64,000 nucleotides of DNA from Pseudanabaena yagii GIHE-NHR1. GTDB taxonomy: Bacteria > Cyanobacteriota > Cyanobacteriia > Pseudanabaenales > Pseudanabaenaceae. Positions 31,386 through 39,104 of the stretch are shown piece by piece. The notes under the pieces are model-generated. The model did not search any database, had not been told where the DNA came from, and was given only the letters and a program-made list of their open reading frames with translations. Every line of letters begins with the position of its first letter. Positions within the stretch are counted from its first letter, which is position 1. The position numbers and the translations under genes are program-made. Location of the stretch: positions 1,736,001 through 1,800,000 of the forward strand of contig NZ_JAAVJL010000001.1 of NCBI RefSeq assembly GCF_012863495.1, written 5' to 3'.

Positions 31386-32741
31386 ATGACGAGTAAGAAC
31401 TCTCGACAGATTGCTTTAGAAGCTCTCCGCCTCATTCAAAGACGAAATGCATATGCTGATGTTGCGCTGGACTGTACGCTCTCACGTGCGCGCCAGAATA
31501 ACATAATTCTCCCAGAAAGCGATCGCCGTCTGATCACTGAGTTAGTTTATGGATGTACGCGCCGCCAAAAAACCCTGCAAGCGGTTTTGCAAAACTTCTC
31601 ACAAAAACCAACCACAAAATTACCACCAGATCTATTAATAATTCTACAGATAGGTGTGTACCAGCTATGTTTTCTCGATCGCATTAAGCCCTCAGCCATT
31701 GTGCATACGACGGTGGAGCTAGCTAAAGAAAATAATTTAACGGGATTATCTGGATTTACGAATGGGATCATGCGATCCATACTCCGAGCCAAGGAGAAGG
31801 AAGATATCCTCGCCAATATTAGCGATCCCGCTAGCTTTTATAGTTACCCCGAATGGCTAATCGAGCTATGGCAAAAAGAATTTGGTCAAGAAGCGATCGC
31901 AAATATTTGCAATTGGTTTAATCAAACGCCCCATCTCGATTTGCGGGTAAATCTGCTCCATGCGACAAGGGATCAAGTATTAGCAGCGTTTGCCGAAGCA
32001 AAAATTCCTGTCGAGCCGATTCCCCACCTTCCTGACGGTATCCGTGTGGGTCAAGGTGCGGGTGATGTCAGTCAATTGCCCAAATTTAAAGATGGTTGGT
32101 GGTCGGTTCAGGATGCTAGCGCTCAGTTAGTTACCTATCTATTAGATCCACAGCCCAATGAAATTATTATTGATGCCTGTGCTGCCCCCGGTGGCAAGAC
32201 TACGCATATTAGCGATCGCCTCAAAAATACGGGCAAAGTTTATGCCCTCGATCGTCTTGCAAACCGTCTCAAAAAAGTTGATCAAAATACCGCTCGTTTA
32301 GGGATCACTAATGTGGAAACCCTTGAGATTGATGCCCGTGAGTTTGCAGGTATTCCAGAAGGCAAATGCGATCGCGTCTTATTAGATGTGCCTTGCTCTG
32401 GCTTAGGCACATTGCACCGTCATGCCGATGCCCGTTGGCGACAAACCCCTGATGAGCCTTATAAATTAGCCAAAACTCAAGCTGAGATTCTCGAAAGTGC
32501 TATTCAATGGGTCAAACCCGAAGGCGTAATTGTCTACAGCACTTGCACGATCCATCCTGCTGAAAATGAAGAAGTAATTACCCAGTTTTTAATCAATCAT
32601 CCCGATTGGCAAATTGTGCCACCAAGTGCCGATAATCCTGCGGCACATTTTGCCAGCGATCGCGGTTGGGTAAAAGTCCTACCCCATGAACATGATATGG
32701 ATGGTTTTTTTATGGTGAAGTTGCAAAGGCTAGGTGGTTGA
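31386..32741 (+). CDS. rsmB: 16S rRNA (cytosine-967-C5) methyltransferase
   Basis: 451 residues from the ATG at 31386 (a TTG six bases earlier is possible). The N-terminal NusB-like RNA-binding domain (RQIALEALRLIQRRNAYADV, LVYGCTRRQKTL, QIGVYQLCFLDRIKPSAIVH) precedes a Rossmann methyltransferase with the SAM loop DACAAPGGKTTHI, DVPCSGLGTLHRHADARWR (general catalytic cysteine) and YSTCTIHPAENEEV (second cysteine, the nucleophile in this family). It forms m5C at position 967 of 16S rRNA. Confidence 0.96.
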   Translation: MTSKNSRQIALEALRLIQRRNAYADVALDCTLSRARQNNIILPESDRRLITELVYGCTRRQKTLQAVLQNFSQKPTTKLPPDLLIILQIGVYQLCFLDRIKPSAIVHTTVELAKENNLTGLSGFTNGIMRSILRAKEKEDILANISDPASFYSYPEWLIELWQKEFGQEAIANICNWFNQTPHLDLRVNLLHATRDQVLAAFAEAKIPVEPIPHLPDGIRVGQGAGDVSQLPKFKDGWWSVQDASAQLVTYLLDPQPNEIIIDACAAPGGKTTHISDRLKNTGKVYALDRLANRLKKVDQNTARLGITNVETLEIDAREFAGIPEGKCDRVLLDVPCSGLGTLHRHADARWRQTPDEPYKLAKTQAEILESAIQWVKPEGVIVYSTCTIHPAENEEVITQFLINHPDWQIVPPSADNPAAHFASDRGWVKVLPHEHDMDGFFMVKLQRLGG

Positions 32742-32762
32742 ATCCTATAAGAAACTGACAAG

Positions 32763-33521
32763 TTAGCTTGGCAAATTATCAGGATCAATGCCTTGCGATC
32801 GCAAATAAGCCGCCAATCTATTCGCCCTTTGACTCTCAGCTTCAGCCCTTTGACTCTCAGCTTCAGCCCTCTCAGCCAAGGTTGGAATCCAGCTAGTTTG
32901 GTCATACCAGCGCAGCCATAGCCCTTTAGTTTCCTGATACACCCCTTGCCATAGTCCTAACCCTAATCCCAAACTGGGTATCCAAAAGCGTTGCTCAGTC
33001 AGGGTAATTGGCTTATAACCGTTAACCGAAAGCTCGAAGGCACGTAGATTATTTTCGTAGCGATCGTAAACAACATAGTAAGGCACTCGCAAAATACGTT
33101 CATACACCTCCCATTTTCTGGGTGGTTGATTCACTTCTCTCAGTCTTTGACCTAAATCTTCATCTTCCGTGCCAGGGGATAGTAGCTCTACGACTAAAAA
33201 AGGCGTTACTCCCTCTTGCCAAATTAAATAGCTCAGTCTTAGCTCGTTCTGCTCATTAGCCCTTGGTACTCCTAGAACCATGTACCAGTCGGGTCGTTTG
33301 TACCAACTAGTATGTCGAGGATCGTAATAAAGATTGAGATCGGTTGCCAATAATATTTCTTCTGAAGCGTAACCCACTGGTTTGCAGGTTTCAGTTAGTA
33401 AATCCGCTTGGATTATATGAAATTCGTCGGGCAAACCAGATTCTCCTACCAACTCACTTGGCAAATCGTACATTGTGGGCATCGTCTCAAGGGGCGATTT
33501 CGGATGAATTGGCTCATACAT
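32763..33521 (-). CDS. Uma2/DUF820 family PD-(D/E)XK-like protein
   Basis: 252 residues. The core reads DLNLYYDPRHTSWYKRPDWYMVLG, VTPFLVVELLSPGTEDEDLG, KWEVYERILRVPYYVVYDR and the later GLGLWQGVYQ: the Uma2 (DUF820) family so expanded in cyanobacteria, a restriction-like fold of unknown function. The C-terminus has two copies of AEAESQR coded by a 21-bp tandem repeat (about 32823-32865), then AAYLRSQGIDPDNLPS, a tail found in many Uma2 proteins. It converges on rsmB. Confidence 0.88.
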   Translation of the reverse strand: MYEPIHPKSPLETMPTMYDLPSELVGESGLPDEFHIIQADLLTETCKPVGYASEEILLATDLNLYYDPRHTSWYKRPDWYMVLGVPRANEQNELRLSYLIWQEGVTPFLVVELLSPGTEDEDLGQRLREVNQPPRKWEVYERILRVPYYVVYDRYENNLRAFELSVNGYKPITLTEQRFWIPSLGLGLGLWQGVYQETKGLWLRWYDQTSWIPTLAERAEAESQRAEAESQRANRLAAYLRSQGIDPDNLPS

Positions 33522-33591
33522 GGTATGGCTAGCCTCAATTAATACTATCTAAATAAGATTTTATAACTTCTTTCGAGTCGCATGCTAATTA

Positions 33592-33699
33592 GATAAGTAG
33601 GTGGGCGCAATTAAATATAAAACCCCAAGACCTGTGGCGCACGCGCAGCGTGCGCCACAGGTCTTGGTTCTGGTTTTTAATTATGCCCACCTACTTATC
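33592..33699. mobile_element. 108-bp MITE-like element with 15-bp terminal inverted repeats
   Basis: Ends GATAAGTAGGTGGGC and GCCCACCTACTTATC are perfect inverted repeats; inside, GACCTGTGGCGCACGC / GCGTGCGCCACAGGTC forms a second strong stem, and the sequence between is loosely symmetric too, so most of the element folds into one hairpin. It is non-coding and lies between the Uma2 and rpsA genes. Confidence 0.75.
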
Positions 33700-33852
33700 C
33701 CCCTTTCGCAGCCAAATCAAGAAATTCAAGCAATAAAAGTAAAAAAATATTTGCTAGTACTTTTGCGATAAAGCTGAACTACGCTATAATTAAAAACCTA
33801 TGACTATAGGTTGAACTAGAACTCTCTTGCTAGGAACACCAAATATAGACAT

Positions 33853-33899
33853 AGGATGTAAACCGCAACAGGCTGCAAGGCTTGCTGCTCTTACATTTC
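33853..33899 (+). promoter_or_regulatory. possible structured rpsA leader
   Basis: ATGTAA (33856) pairs with TTACAT (33891) and encloses a GCAAG-G-CTTGC stem, 55 bases ahead of the rpsA start. Ribosomal protein S1 genes are often autoregulated through their leaders; that this element does so is a guess. Confidence 0.3.
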
Positions 33900-33952
33900 C
33901 GGGAGGAAACAAAAAAATCTCAAGGAGAACAGGAACAAGGATAAATTTAGTT

Positions 33953-34978
33953 ATGGTCAATCGGACAAAAACTGCTACCACCAATGTCGGCTTTACACAT
34001 GAAGATTTTGCCAAACTCTTAGATAAGTACGATTATCACTTTAGCCCCGGCGACATTGTTGCAGGTACGGTATTCAGCATTGAGCCTAGGGGCGCACTTA
34101 TTGACATTGGCGCAAAAACAGCAGCGTACATCCCCATTCAGGAGATGTCGATCAACCGAGTTGACCAGCCTGAAGAAGTTTTGCAGAACAATGAAACCCG
34201 TGAGTTTTTCATTCTCGCCGACGAAAACGAAGAAGGACAATTAACTCTTTCGATTCGCCGCATCGAGTACATGAGAGCATGGGAACGTGTCCGTCAGTTG
34301 CAAGCAGAAGACGCAACTGTGCGATCGCTTATTTTCGCAACCAACCGTGGTGGTGCTCTAGTCAGAATCGAAGGTCTACGTGGATTCATCCCTGGATCTC
34401 ATATCAGCACCCGCAAACCCAAGGAAGAGTTGGTTGGCGAAGAATTGCCACTCAAGTTTTTAGAAGTAGACGAAGACCGTAACCGTCTTGTCCTTAGCCA
34501 TCGTCGTGCTCTTGTCGAGCGCAAGATGAACAAGCTCGAAGTTGGCGAAGTCGTTATTGGAGTAGTACGTGGTATCAAGCCCTACGGTGCATTCATCGAT
34601 ATCGGTGGTGTTAGCGGCTTGTTGCACATTTCCGAAATCTCCCACGAGCATATCGAAACTCCTCATAACGTCTTCAACGTCAATGACGAAGTGAAGGTCA
34701 TGATCATCGATCTCGATGCAGAGCGTGGACGGATTTCTCTCTCCACCAAGCAACTCGAAGCTGAACCTGGTGATATGGTCAAGGATCCTCAACTGGTTTA
34801 CGCTAAGGCAGAAGAAATGGCTGCGAAATATCGCGAACAGCTAAATGCTCCTCCTGCGGTAATGGAAATTCCTTTGCCTCCAGTAGATGATGATTATGAA
34901 GTTCCTGATGCTATGGAAGAGCCTGAAATTCCTGAAGAAGTTGTTGCTGAAGCAGTAGAAGCTACGGCTGAAGTTTAA
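33953..34978 (+). CDS. rpsA: 30S ribosomal protein S1 (three S1 domains)
   Basis: 341 residues from the ATG at 33953 with an AAGGAT site; the frame is open to 33827 but that extension is not family-like. Three S1 domains: GDIVAGTVFSIEPRGALIDIG (residues about 33 on; here 20 shown plus G), a second from about 120 with RGGALVRIEGLRGFIPGSH, and the third, GEVVIGVVRGIKPYGAFIDI, then GLLHISEISHEHIETP. The short form and acidic proline-rich tail (PPAVMEIPLPPVDDDYEVPD) are cyanobacterial/chloroplast-like. It binds mRNA on the 30S subunit. Confidence 0.95.
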   Translation: MVNRTKTATTNVGFTHEDFAKLLDKYDYHFSPGDIVAGTVFSIEPRGALIDIGAKTAAYIPIQEMSINRVDQPEEVLQNNETREFFILADENEEGQLTLSIRRIEYMRAWERVRQLQAEDATVRSLIFATNRGGALVRIEGLRGFIPGSHISTRKPKEELVGEELPLKFLEVDEDRNRLVLSHRRALVERKMNKLEVGEVVIGVVRGIKPYGAFIDIGGVSGLLHISEISHEHIETPHNVFNVNDEVKVMIIDLDAERGRISLSTKQLEAEPGDMVKDPQLVYAKAEEMAAKYREQLNAPPAVMEIPLPPVDDDYEVPDAMEEPEIPEEVVAEAVEATAEV

Positions 34979-35017
34979 AAAATCAAGGCTAGTGCTAAGC
35001 ACTAGCCTTGATTTTTT
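34977..35017 (+). terminator. terminator after rpsA
   Basis: 19-base arms AAAAAATCAAGGCTAGTGC / GCACTAGCCTTGATTTTTT with TAA loop, right at the rpsA stop. Confidence 0.92.
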
Positions 35018-35022
35018 AGTCG

Positions 35023-35051
35023 AAAAAAGCAGTGCTTAGCACTGCTTTTTT
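35023..35051 (-). terminator. terminator after the STAS gene
   Basis: AAAAAAGCAGTGC / GCACTGCTTTTTT with TTA loop, 27 bases beyond the STAS gene stop. It makes a back-to-back pair with the rpsA terminator; the stems share GCACT-type bases but are distinct. Confidence 0.85.
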
Positions 35052-35078
35052 TATGCTATTTCTTATGCTCAGCCTGTC

Positions 35079-35402
35079 CTAACTTAAGGTCGCATTGAAT
35101 TCATCGATTGTTGGATAAATTTTAAAAATCTTGGTCATGCTGGTTAGTTCAAATAGCATTTGCACTTGATCATTGGCACCACAAATTACCATCTCCCCAT
35201 TGCTGTTACGAATTGACTTTAAGGCAGACACGAGAGCGCCTAGCCCCGAACTATCCATAAAAGAGATCTCTTGCAGATCAACTAATAAATATTTGGGAGA
35301 ATTTGAGGCTAAGGCAATATCGTTAACTTGACGACGAAACTCAGCCGCAGTTGTGACATCAAGTCTTCCTGAAGGTTGTATAACTTTTACTTCATTACTC
35401 AT
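35079..35402 (-). CDS. STAS-domain anti-anti-sigma factor-like protein
   Basis: 107 residues, a single STAS domain as in SpoIIAA/RsbV: VKVIQPSGRLDVTTAAEFRR, YLLVDLQEISFMDSSGLGAL with the phosphorylatable serine of DSSGLG, and VICGANDQVQMLFELTSM. In the family, dephosphorylated protein sequesters an anti-sigma kinase. No kinase gene is adjacent. Confidence 0.92.
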   Translation of the reverse strand: MSNEVKVIQPSGRLDVTTAAEFRRQVNDIALASNSPKYLLVDLQEISFMDSSGLGALVSALKSIRNSNGEMVICGANDQVQMLFELTSMTKIFKIYPTIDEFNATLS

Positions 35403-35591
35403 GGATTTATTTCCTGACCTAGATATTTATTGATTGAGATAATTGAGGGGCGCGGAATACTAAATAAATGCTGTAAGAGAATATTTCATCATAAGCATAA
35501 ATCTTTATCGATAACTTTGGCTCTTATTTGGGCTTTAATGAAATCTTGGCAGTATTAAGCAAATTTTTTAATTTTTGAACTTTCTAAATCT

Positions 35592-36677
35592 ATGGCTGAT
35601 TTACATGATTTGCAAGCGATAAAGGACGTATTAACACCAATCATCGATCCCGATCGCCAAAAAAGCATTATCGAACTGGATATGGTGAGAGATATCGCCA
35701 TTAAGTCCAATGGGGTGGTCAGCTTTACGCTTTTGTTAAATGATCCCAATAGCCCTAAACGCGACCCGTTAATCCAAGAATGTAAAAATGCCATTAAGGC
35801 AATCGCAACAGTTACCGATGTCTGGGTGAAGGTAATTGCGAATAGTCCTGCTGTTGCCACGCCAGTACCACCAACCAATGCGCTACAAGGAATCGAAGGC
35901 GTAAAACATATTTTGGCGATCTCTAGTGGAAAAGGTGGTGTCGGGAAAACCTCGGTAGCCGTCAATGTAGCAGTTGCGCTTGCGGATATGGGCGCAAAGG
36001 TAGGGCTACTTGATGCGGATATTTATGGACCAAATGTGCCACTGATGCTTGGGGTAGAAGCTGCACAAGTAAAGGTGGTTAAAGCAGAAAATGGTGCAGA
36101 TGTAGTTGAGCCAGCCTTTAACTATGGTGTGAAAACCATCTCGATGGCATTTTTGATTGCGAAGGATCAGCCCGTAGTGTGGCGGGGACCGATGCTCAAT
36201 GGTGTAATTCGTCAGTTTCTCTATCAGGCAAATTGGGGCGAACTAGATTATTTAATTGTGGATATGCCCCCCGGTACTGGTGACGCGCAGTTAACCCTTA
36301 CCCAGTCCGTACCATTGGCAGGAGCGGTGATCGTAACTACTCCACAAACTGTCTCGCTCTTGGATTCGCGTAAAGGATTGAAGATGTTTGAGAATATGGG
36401 CATTCCTGTTTTAGGTATTGTCGAAAATATGAGCTATTTCATTCCACCCGATCAACCTGATAAGCAATACGATATTTTTGGTTCAGGTGGTGGTAAGAAG
36501 GCATCCGATGAGCTTGGTGTGGAGCTGCTCGGTTGTGTGCCTCTAGAAATTAGTCTGCGTGAAGGTGGCGATCGCGGTGTGCCAATTGTCTTAGGTCATC
36601 CTGAGTCTGCTTCGGCTAAGGCATTAAGGGATATCGCTAAAGCGATCGCGGCTAAAATCCAAGAACAAGATAACTAA
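35592..36677 (+). CDS. mrp: Mrp/ApbC (NBP35-like) iron-sulfur carrier ATPase
   Basis: 361 residues. An N-terminal MIP18/DUF59 domain (HDLQAIKDVLTPIIDPDRQK) and a P-loop domain with the deviant Walker A ISSGKGGVGKTS, LLDADIYGPNVP, DMPPGTGDAQLT. It carries Fe-S clusters to target proteins. Where many homologues have a CxxC this one reads ENMSYFIPPDQPDKQYDIFG, without the cysteines; I recall the same in other cyanobacterial members. A duplicate of its last 32 codons is found downstream (37197-37292), beyond a broken hicBA pair. Confidence 0.94.
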   Translation: MADLHDLQAIKDVLTPIIDPDRQKSIIELDMVRDIAIKSNGVVSFTLLLNDPNSPKRDPLIQECKNAIKAIATVTDVWVKVIANSPAVATPVPPTNALQGIEGVKHILAISSGKGGVGKTSVAVNVAVALADMGAKVGLLDADIYGPNVPLMLGVEAAQVKVVKAENGADVVEPAFNYGVKTISMAFLIAKDQPVVWRGPMLNGVIRQFLYQANWGELDYLIVDMPPGTGDAQLTLTQSVPLAGAVIVTTPQTVSLLDSRKGLKMFENMGIPVLGIVENMSYFIPPDQPDKQYDIFGSGGGKKASDELGVELLGCVPLEISLREGGDRGVPIVLGHPESASAKALRDIAKAIAAKIQEQDN

Positions 36678-36744
36678 AATTCAGTTCGGGGTAATTTCAG
36701 ATTATGTCTTAACTTTTTGGAGATTAACCCGAACTTACGCTAGT

Positions 36745-36888
36745 TTATTCATAAAAGTAAGGAAATAGCTCTGATTCGAGAATATAGCGGGTAGCTTGTC
36801 GAAAGATTGATTGACAAGTGCCTGTGGCTAATTCGCGATGGTTAGGAATAGTTGCATCTGCACCAGAGAGACGTTTAAGCTTTGACAT
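36745..36888 (-). pseudogene. HicA-like toxin gene with internal deletion
   Basis: 47 codons: MSKLKRLSGADATIPNHREL then ATGTCQSIFRQATRYILESE. The start (KLKRLSG) and the later VPNHRELATGTLRSI-type block of HicA are present but fused directly; the usual 30-40 residues between them, which include the catalytic histidine region (GSHxxM), are missing. The C-terminus is also atypical. Overlaps the 3' end of the hicB remnant. Confidence 0.75.
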
Positions 36889-37126
36889 ATTCTGGTTGTA
36901 GCTCAAAGGTGTCGAAAATTGATGGATTTGCGACCAAGCCGAAGTCTTAAGGATTTTCGCTTTCTAGGTGTAAGCCAACGGCTTCGATGAGATTTTCAAC
37001 AACTTCATCTAAGGTGTTTCCCTGTGTAACTACTGATATTTCCAAGCATTTGGCAACATAGCCGCCTTCTAGGTTTGACCGAATAAATGACTTGATGTTT
37101 TGCTAAAGTTTAATGTGACTTTTCAT
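36875..37126 (-). pseudogene. HicB-like antitoxin gene with two premature stops
   Basis: Reading from an ATG at 37126: MKSHIKL, TAG, then QNIKSFIRSNLEGGYVAKCL, EISVVTQGNTLDEVVENLIE, AVGLHLESENP, TAA, DFGLVANPSIFDTFELQPEY. The block GYVAKCLEI...VTQGNTLDEVVENLIEAV is the HicB partial-RNase-H-like domain. Two in-frame stops make it dead. It precedes the hicA remnant, a hicB-hicA order. Confidence 0.78.
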
Positions 37127-37196
37127 CTATGTATCGGGAATGATGAACACAATTTTTCTATCATCCCTATGTTAACGCGATCACTGTTAGGTAAGA

Positions 37197-37292
37197 GATC
37201 GCGGTGTGACAATTTTCTTAGCTCATCCTGATTCCGCATCGGCTAAGGCATTGAAGGAGATTGCTAAAACCGTGGCTAAATTCCAAGCGTAA
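37197..37292 (+). pseudogene. displaced copy of the mrp 3' end
   Basis: 32 codons DRGVTIFLAHPDSASAKALK then EIAKTVAKFQA-stop, homologous to the end of mrp (DRGVPIVLGHPESASAKALR then DIAKAIAAKIQ). The similarity begins abruptly at GATCGCGGTGTG (HIP1-like) and ends at the stop codon; no upstream mrp sequence accompanies it. Confidence 0.85.
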
Positions 37293-37650
37293 AATCATCC
37301 TTATTGATTGTCTATGTACCAAAATTTAAAAAATAGCTGGGTTTTGACTCAAATTGCCTTTTTTCGTACAATTTCATCGGGTTTATATAGTTAAGTAATA
37401 CACGAAAATTTCTGCCTAACACACCAATTTAAGCGATTTTAACTTACTAGGCAGAAACTTTCCTTCTATTCACCTCAAAATGCTATCTGAGTCAGAAACT
37501 TTCTATATAAAATTCCATATAGGCCATATCGTCTGACAGTCAAATTTTAGTTTGTATGCCATATAATCAAATTAAGCTGAATTTTCTGCCTAATACTATA
37601 ATTAGATCTAGCAATTAAATCACTATTTAGACTCGAATTTAAAATGGCAA
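37293..37650. other. AT-rich intergenic stretch with a repeated TTTCTGCCTA motif
   Basis: No gene seen. TTTCTGCCTA is present at 37409-37418 and 37583-37592 and in inverted form at 37448-37457; the first and inverted copies could form a stem. The G+C content is visibly lower than in the flanking housekeeping genes and continues into the next gene. Confidence 0.5.
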
Positions 37651-38559
37651 ATGAAGTTAACAATAATAAACCAAATTAAAGAGCTTATACTTAAGATTAT
37701 TTATTGGCATCCTCACCGTACAGGTAAAATAGTTTTCTGCCGACCTAGGGGTGGGTTGAATGATATGCTCTGTCAGATAGAAAAATGTAGGATTTATGCA
37801 ATAAAAAGTAATAGAGATTTATGGGTTGATACTAGTCTATCTGGTTTGCATGATTGTTTAGGTAATTATTTTGAACCTAGTAAAGTATTTAATTTTGGTT
37901 CACCTATCAAAAAATTATGCAACGATAGTTCATGCTTCCCCGAATGTTTAACTCATAAACTTGATTCTTATGAGGCAGATTGGGATAGCTCTATCATGAA
38001 TTTTGTAGATAAAGAAACAAGAAATCCGTTAACATTTGATTTTAACGCACATTATGATGAAAGTGTATTACTCCATGAACAATGTGGTGGTGGAGACTAC
38101 TCAATTAAAACTTTAGCACTCTTACAATTAAAGCAAGATATCAAACATAAAATAAAGCATATCATTGAAAATCTTGGCAGATACGACTCAATTCATATTA
38201 GAAACACTGATTATACAACAGACTATAAATATTTTTTTGATAAATTAAAAGACAAAATCAATAGTAAAGTTGTTGTATGCACAGATGACTTCAATTGCCA
38301 ACAGTATGCCAAGGAATTTTGGGGCAGTAAACTAGTTGTCATTCATAATGTTCCAGACATGGCTGGACTGCCATTGCACGAGTTTAAAGCGACAGACCAA
38401 TATACCCTAAATTTAGAAGTATTAATCGATTTATTTGTTTTAGCTTCTTCTGAAAATTTTTATAGTTGCATAACCAATCAAGGTGTAGCATCTGGATTTG
38501 CTCTTCTTGCAGAATCACTGCGCTCTAATCCCAAAATCATAAAGAAATTAATTAATTGA
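37651..38559 (+). CDS. low-GC fucosyltransferase-like glycosyltransferase
   Basis: 302 residues. IVFCRPRGGLNDMLCQIEKC near the N-terminus, then GRYDSIHIRNTDYTTDYKYF, KVVVCTDDFNCQQYAKEF and the tail DLFVLASSENFYSCITNQGV resemble the NodZ/O-fucosyltransferase-like (GT23/GT65-68 type) fold, in which the HxR segment binds GDP-sugar. This is motif-level recognition only. Base composition is more AT-rich than neighbours and there are few HIP1 sites, which suggests recent acquisition. No ribosome-binding site is obvious and no partner gene is nearby. Confidence 0.6.
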   Translation: MKLTIINQIKELILKIIYWHPHRTGKIVFCRPRGGLNDMLCQIEKCRIYAIKSNRDLWVDTSLSGLHDCLGNYFEPSKVFNFGSPIKKLCNDSSCFPECLTHKLDSYEADWDSSIMNFVDKETRNPLTFDFNAHYDESVLLHEQCGGGDYSIKTLALLQLKQDIKHKIKHIIENLGRYDSIHIRNTDYTTDYKYFFDKLKDKINSKVVVCTDDFNCQQYAKEFWGSKLVVIHNVPDMAGLPLHEFKATDQYTLNLEVLIDLFVLASSENFYSCITNQGVASGFALLAESLRSNPKIIKKLIN

Positions 38560-38697
38560 AAATGCTAGTAAAACTGATTAGACCTAATACTTGCATCCAT
38601 CGAACTGCTCATCAGTCTTTTTTCTTCATGATAGTATTCTAAAACCGATGACGCTTACTGTATACCTAACCTATAAGTCTGTTAAAGTTGTATGCTT

Positions 38698-38858
38698 TTA
38701 GCCAAAGAAATTAGGCAACCCAAGATGCTCTACTTCGTTGTTGAGTTTGGATAAGTTATTGGTGATTTCTTTCAGGGTGCGTTTCACCGCAAAGATAAGG
38801 AATTGAGGAGCGATCGCCTGTTTAAATTTTGGATAGAGAAATAGGCGATCGCTCAATA
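38698..38858 (-). pseudogene. possible 3' remnant of an unknown gene
   Basis: The minus frame reads LSDRLFLYPKFKQAIAPQFL then IFAVKRTLKEITNNLSKLNN EVEHLGLPNFFG-stop. It looks like real protein sequence but has no start nearby, and I do not recognise the family. Probably the tail of a lost gene. Confidence 0.3.
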
Positions 38859-38867
38859 TATAAAACT

Positions 38868-39081
38868 TTAAAGAGTTGATCCCGTTATATATTGATACGC
38901 TTGTTTATAAAAGTTAAGTATTTTCTCGTTATTTTCGTTAAGATAGTAAAGATTTCCTAAAGAATCGCTTAGACCAACATAGAGCATCCTTAAATAAATG
39001 TTTATATTATGACCACTTTCAACAGATTTGAGAGTAATCCATCTATAAGGATGTGATGTTCTGTTGAGTGCAGAAATTGAA
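38868..39081 (-). other. possible ORF remnant (about 70 codons)
   Basis: Minus frame ending in TAA at 38868-38870 reads RTSHPYRWITLKSVESGHNI, NIYLRMLYVGLSDSLGNLYY, LNENNEKILNFYKQAYQYIT. No convincing start. May be a fragment of a gene lost by deletion; unrecognised. Confidence 0.25.
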
Positions 39082-39104
39082 CATACGTGAATTAAGGTGC
39101 ATGA

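Noticed and set aside
33827-33952. 42-residue N-terminal extension of ribosomal protein S1
   Set aside because: Sequence is unlike S1 and covers the probable leader; the ATG at 33953 has a better ribosome-binding site and gives the usual N-terminus.
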